From UBA3263 sp964549975 (GTDB lineage: Bacteria; Bacteroidota; Bacteroidia; Bacteroidales; Muribaculaceae), in the NCBI GenBank assembly GCA_964549975.1, contig CAZJWM010000096.1, forward strand, positions 1-7,934: a stretch of 7,934 nucleotides of DNA, written 5' to 3'. The position numbers and the translations under genes are program-made. Shown here one piece after another: positions 5,509 to 7,934 of the stretch (position 1 is its first letter; the number at the start of each line of letters is the position of its first letter). The notes beneath the pieces are model-generated. The model had not been told where the DNA came from, made no database searches, and worked only from the letters and a program-made list of their open reading frames with translations.

Positions 5509-7409
5509 TTCAAGCCTCCTTTCGCTTTGGCCACTGCAGCGGCGCAGGTGGCGTATATCGAGTCGGGGTCAAGGCCGCAGAGCTTGTAGAGCTGCGCGGG
5601 GGTGCCCTGGGTGACGAATCGGTCGGTGGGGAGGCCCAGACGAATCACTCGCAGGGAGTGGCCATGGTCGCTGAGCCATTCGCTCACGGCAGAGCCGAGG
5701 CCGCCGGAGGTGATGCCGTCTTCCACGGTGACTACCGGGGCGCCGCGGCGGGCCACTTCTTGGAGAATGGTCTCGTCGATGGGGCGCAGGAAAAGCATGT
5801 CGTAGTGGGCAGCGGAGATGCCGTCGGCGGCGAGGCGCTCAACGGCTTTAGCCACGTCGTGGCAGAGCGGGCCCAGGGTGAGGATGCTCAGGTCGGAGCC
5901 GTCGCGCAGGCGGCGTCCGCGGCCGAGCTCCACGGCGGGCGAGGACTCGGTGGAGGCTTCGCCGCGAGGATAGCGTATGGCCATGGGCCCGGGGTGGGTC
6001 TGCGCCATCTCCATGAGCTCGCAAAGCTGCGAGGCAGTGGATGGAGCGGCAATGTCGATGCCAACGATGGAGCGCATATAGGCCAAGTCGAGGGCGCCGT
6101 GGTGGGTGGCTCCGTCTTCGCCCACAAGCCCGGCGCGGTCTATGCAGAAGGTGACGGGCAGGCGGTGGAGGGCCACGTCGTGGAAGATGTGGTCGTAGCC
6201 GCGTTGCAGGAAGGAGCTGTAGATGGCCACGTAGGGGCGGAAGCCCTCTTTGGCCAGGCCACCGGCAAAGGTGACGGCATGGCCCTCGGAGATGCCCACG
6301 TCGAAGACGCGCCGCGGCAGCTCCTTTTGCATGGTGGAAATCGACGTGCCCGAGGGCATGGCGGCGGTGATGCCCACAATGGCGGGGTTGCGGCGCGCCA
6401 TCTCCAGGAGCTTGTCGCCGAAGATGTCTTGCCACTTTTGCGGAGCGCCGGGGTTGACGCAGCGCTCGCCGGTGGCGGGGTCGAATTTGCCGGGAGCGTG
6501 CCACGTGGCGGGGTCTTGCTCGGCGGCCGGGAATCCGGCGCCTTTGCGGGTGCGAATATGCAGAAGCTTGGGGCCGGTCATATCTTTGATGTCGGAGAGC
6601 ACTCGCACGAGTTTCACCACGTCGTTGCCGTCGATGGGGCCGAAGTAGCGAATGTTGAGGCCTTCGAATATGTTCTGATGGTTGCTCACCAGCGCTTTGA
6701 TGCTGTTGGCAAAGCGGATGATGGGGCCGCGCGAGCTGTCGCTCACGAAGCCCAGTGAGCGCATCAGGCGGTAACCTTTGTAGCGCAGACGGTTGTAGCG
6801 CTTCGAGGTGTTGAGCTGCGAGAGGTAGCGCGACAGGGCGCCCACGTTGTGGCAGATGCTCATCTCGTTGTCGTTGAGGATGATGAGCATGTTGTTGGGA
6901 ATCTGCGCGGCGTTGTTCAGGCCCTCAAAGGCCAAGCCGCCGGAGATGGAGGCGTCGCCGATGACGGCCACCACCTTGCGCTCGGGGTCTTCGCCGCGGA
7001 GAGCTGAGGCCACGGCCATGCCCAGGGCTGCCGAGATGGAGTTGGAGGCGTGGCCGGCTGCAAAGGTGTCGTAGGGGCTCTCGTCGGGGTTGGGGAAGCC
7101 GCAGAGGCCGCCCATGGTGCGATTGGTTGCGAAGTTGGCGCGACGGCCTGTGAGCAGTTTGTGGGCGTAGGCTTGGTGGCCGACGTCCCACACGATGCGG
7201 TCGTAGGGGGTGGAGTAGACGTAGTGCAGAGCCACGCAGAGCTCCACTGCGCCCATGCTCGAGGCAAAGTGGCCGGGATTGACAGCAAGATTGGCAATGA
7301 GCGTGCGGCGCAAGCTTTCACAAACTTGCGGCAGCTGGCTTGGGGTGAGCCGGCGCAACGCTTCGGGGGAGTCTATAGTGTCCGCGTTAAAAGTTTCGTT
7401 TTGATTCAT
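5505..7409 (-). CDS. dxs: 1-deoxy-D-xylulose-5-phosphate synthase (Dxs)
   Basis: Dxs condenses pyruvate and glyceraldehyde 3-phosphate, using thiamine diphosphate, to make DXP, the first step of the MEP isoprenoid pathway; DXP is also a precursor for thiamine and pyridoxal. With the chosen start the protein has 634 residues, normal for the family. Visible landmarks are NPGHFASS (His 47), IVWDVGHQAY, the thiamine-diphosphate Mg motif GDAS (151-154) through NDN (179-181), FDVGISEGHAVTF with the catalytic Glu at about 375, and DRAGLVGEDGATHHG. All three transketolase-like domains are complete. The reading frame extends upstream to 7451. I prefer the ATG at 7409 (MNQNETF) because homology begins soon after it; the ATG at 7421 (MSATMNQ) is nearly as good. 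Either start overlaps the preceding membrane-protein gene (stop at 7387) by 23 or 35 nt. The stop codon overlaps the trkA start. It is cytosolic. Confidence 0.96.
   Translation of the reverse strand: MNQNETFNADTIDSPEALRRLTPSQLPQVCESLRRTLIANLAVNPGHFASSMGAVELCVALHYVYSTPYDRIVWDVGHQAYAHKLLTGRRANFATNRTMGGLCGFPNPDESPYDTFAAGHASNSISAALGMAVASALRGEDPERKVVAVIGDASISGGLAFEGLNNAAQIPNNMLIILNDNEMSICHNVGALSRYLSQLNTSKRYNRLRYKGYRLMRSLGFVSDSSRGPIIRFANSIKALVSNHQNIFEGLNIRYFGPIDGNDVVKLVRVLSDIKDMTGPKLLHIRTRKGAGFPAAEQDPATWHAPGKFDPATGERCVNPGAPQKWQDIFGDKLLEMARRNPAIVGITAAMPSGTSISTMQKELPRRVFDVGISEGHAVTFAGGLAKEGFRPYVAIYSSFLQRGYDHIFHDVALHRLPVTFCIDRAGLVGEDGATHHGALDLAYMRSIVGIDIAAPSTASQLCELMEMAQTHPGPMAIRYPRGEASTESSPAVELGRGRRLRDGSDLSILTLGPLCHDVAKAVERLAADGISAAHYDMLFLRPIDETILQEVARRGAPVVTVEDGITSGGLGSAVSEWLSDHGHSLRVIRLGLPTDRFVTQGTPAQLYKLCGLDPDSIYATCAAAVAKAKGGLK
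5515..5520 (-). promoter_or_regulatory. Shine-Dalgarno AGGAGG for trkA inside the end of dxs
   Basis: On the minus strand AGGAGG is followed by CTTGAA and then the trkA ATG, which is ideal spacing. The same bases encode the Lys-Gly-Gly near the C-terminus of Dxs. No comparable site precedes the other starts here, which is typical of Bacteroidota, so this one stands out. Together with the ATGA overlap it suggests translational coupling or re-initiation. Confidence 0.7.
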
Positions 7410-7638
7410 CGTTGCTGACATACTTCTTGTAAAGGGGGACAAACACCACAATGGCGGAAGCTACGATGGCAAAGAGTGTAAAGAAATTCATTTGGCTGCG
7501 GGCCACCACCATGCCCACGAGCAGAAGCCACAGAAGCCCTATTATGGCGAAGCGCACCCATACTCCGGCGGGGATGGTGCGCTTCGTGGTGGGTTGTGTA
7601 GAGGAGGTTCGGCGGTGTCCTTTGCGGCGACGGGTCAT
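7387..7638 (-). CDS. Small two-helix membrane protein, unrecognised
   Basis: This is an 83-residue protein with a very basic N-terminus (RRRK, HRR, KR within the first 20 residues) and two hydrophobic segments, about 25-46 and 51-70, joined by a short turn (ARSQMN). A KKY follows, then a polar tail. The positive charges at both ends predict that both termini lie in the cytoplasm, with a hairpin in the inner membrane. I do not recognise the family. The gene begins 6 nt after the stop of the serine palmitoyltransferase gene, and its 3' end overlaps the start of dxs. This tight packing supports it as a real gene, since a chance frame would rarely fit so exactly between two core genes. No function can be given from the sequence. 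Confidence 0.75.
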   Translation of the reverse strand: MTRRRKGHRRTSSTQPTTKRTIPAGVWVRFAIIGLLWLLLVGMVVARSQMNFFTLFAIVASAIVVFVPLYKKYVSNDESKRNF

Positions 7639-7644
7639 TAACGC

Positions 7645-7934
7645 TTAGTTGAGAATGCCGTTTGCGCGGAACACCTTCTGAATCTTCTCCAGGGCGGTGG
7701 TCACCTGTTCTTTGGTGTGGGTGGCCATCAGCGAGAAACGTATCAGAGTGTCGTGAGGAGCCACTGCCGGCGACACCACGGGGTTGACAAACACGCCTTC
7801 CTCGAAGAGCTCGGTGGTGACCTTAAACGTTTTGAAGTTGTCGCGGATAAACAGGGGGATAATCGGCGTGGAGGTGTTGCCGATTTCGCAACCCATGTTG
7901 CGGAAGCCTTCCAAGGCATAGTTGGTGAGCTTCC
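7645..7934 (-). CDS. spt: Serine palmitoyltransferase (alpha-oxoamine synthase family), C-terminal part
   Basis: Only the last ~96 codons are in the window; the start lies beyond the right edge. The visible part is the C-terminal small domain of a PLP-dependent alpha-oxoamine synthase. It includes TPIIPLFIRD, GVFVNPVVSPAVAP and LIRFSLMATHTKEQV, where the arginine of LIRF is the family's substrate-carboxylate residue. The GVFVNPVVSPA and SLMATHT wording matches, from memory, Bacteroides serine palmitoyltransferase better than glycine C-acetyltransferase (kbl) or 8-amino-7-oxononanoate synthase (bioF), though the PLP lysine is out of view. The enzyme would join serine and a fatty acyl-CoA to form 3-ketosphinganine, the first step of sphingolipid synthesis in these bacteria. 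The frame is open to the edge with no stop; an apparent TTG start at 7914 is internal. The small membrane protein gene follows 6 nt downstream. Confidence 0.8.
   Translation of the reverse strand, partial: KLTNYALEGFRNMGCEIGNTSTPIIPLFIRDNFKTFKVTTELFEEGVFVNPVVSPAVAPHDTLIRFSLMATHTKEQVTTALEKIQKVFRANGILN

Noticed and set aside
4165..5589. 474-codon open frame on the + strand opposite trkA
   Set aside because: It is antisense to a clear trkA gene. Its predicted protein is dominated by H, G, A, V and E with no domain, as expected from the complementary frame of a GC-rich gene.
5658..6758. 366-codon open frame on the + strand opposite dxs
   Set aside because: It is fully antisense to conserved dxs coding sequence, with a biased G/A/H/V composition and no recognisable motif.

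Overview
This window most likely comes from a Bacteroidota (Bacteroidales-type) chromosome. The evidence is the C-terminus of a Bacteroides-like serine palmitoyltransferase (sphingolipid synthesis), a small secreted protein built from YRAD-type repeats of a kind known from Bacteroidota, and gene starts that mostly lack Shine-Dalgarno sequences. Genus cannot be fixed from this stretch; a gut Bacteroidales lineage with fairly GC-rich core genes fits best.

The window has two parts that converge at about 2288-2329. The left part (1-2287, + strand) is AT-rich. It holds the 3' end of a gene whose product resembles the C-terminal helical tail of a large Hsp70-like protein, a perfect 13-bp hairpin, and a 594-codon gene for an unusual fusion: an N-terminal protein-kinase fold that has lost both catalytic aspartates (HRD to HNA, DFG to GYG), followed by an intact FtsH/Cdc48-type AAA+ ATPase. 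This is the most interesting part. It may be a chaperone/segregase-like or signalling cassette acquired by transfer, and more of it probably lies left of the window.

The right part (2330-7934, - strand) is GC-rich and looks like ordinary core genome. Read in transcription order it runs: serine palmitoyltransferase (start outside the window), a two-helix membrane protein, dxs (isoprenoid precursor synthesis), trkA and trkH (potassium uptake), and a secreted repeat protein. Gaps are 6-20 nt or there are short overlaps, so it is probably one transcription unit. dxs and trkA overlap by ATGA, with an AGGAGG site inside the end of dxs. TrkA and TrkH together make a K+ uptake system: TrkH is the membrane channel and TrkA the nucleotide-binding gating ring. 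Dxs and serine palmitoyltransferase both feed lipid-related pathways, so the run is broadly a cell-envelope cluster.

No tRNA, rRNA, CRISPR array, insertion sequence or integrase was seen. The many long reading frames opposite trkH, trkA and dxs are composition shadows of GC-rich genes.
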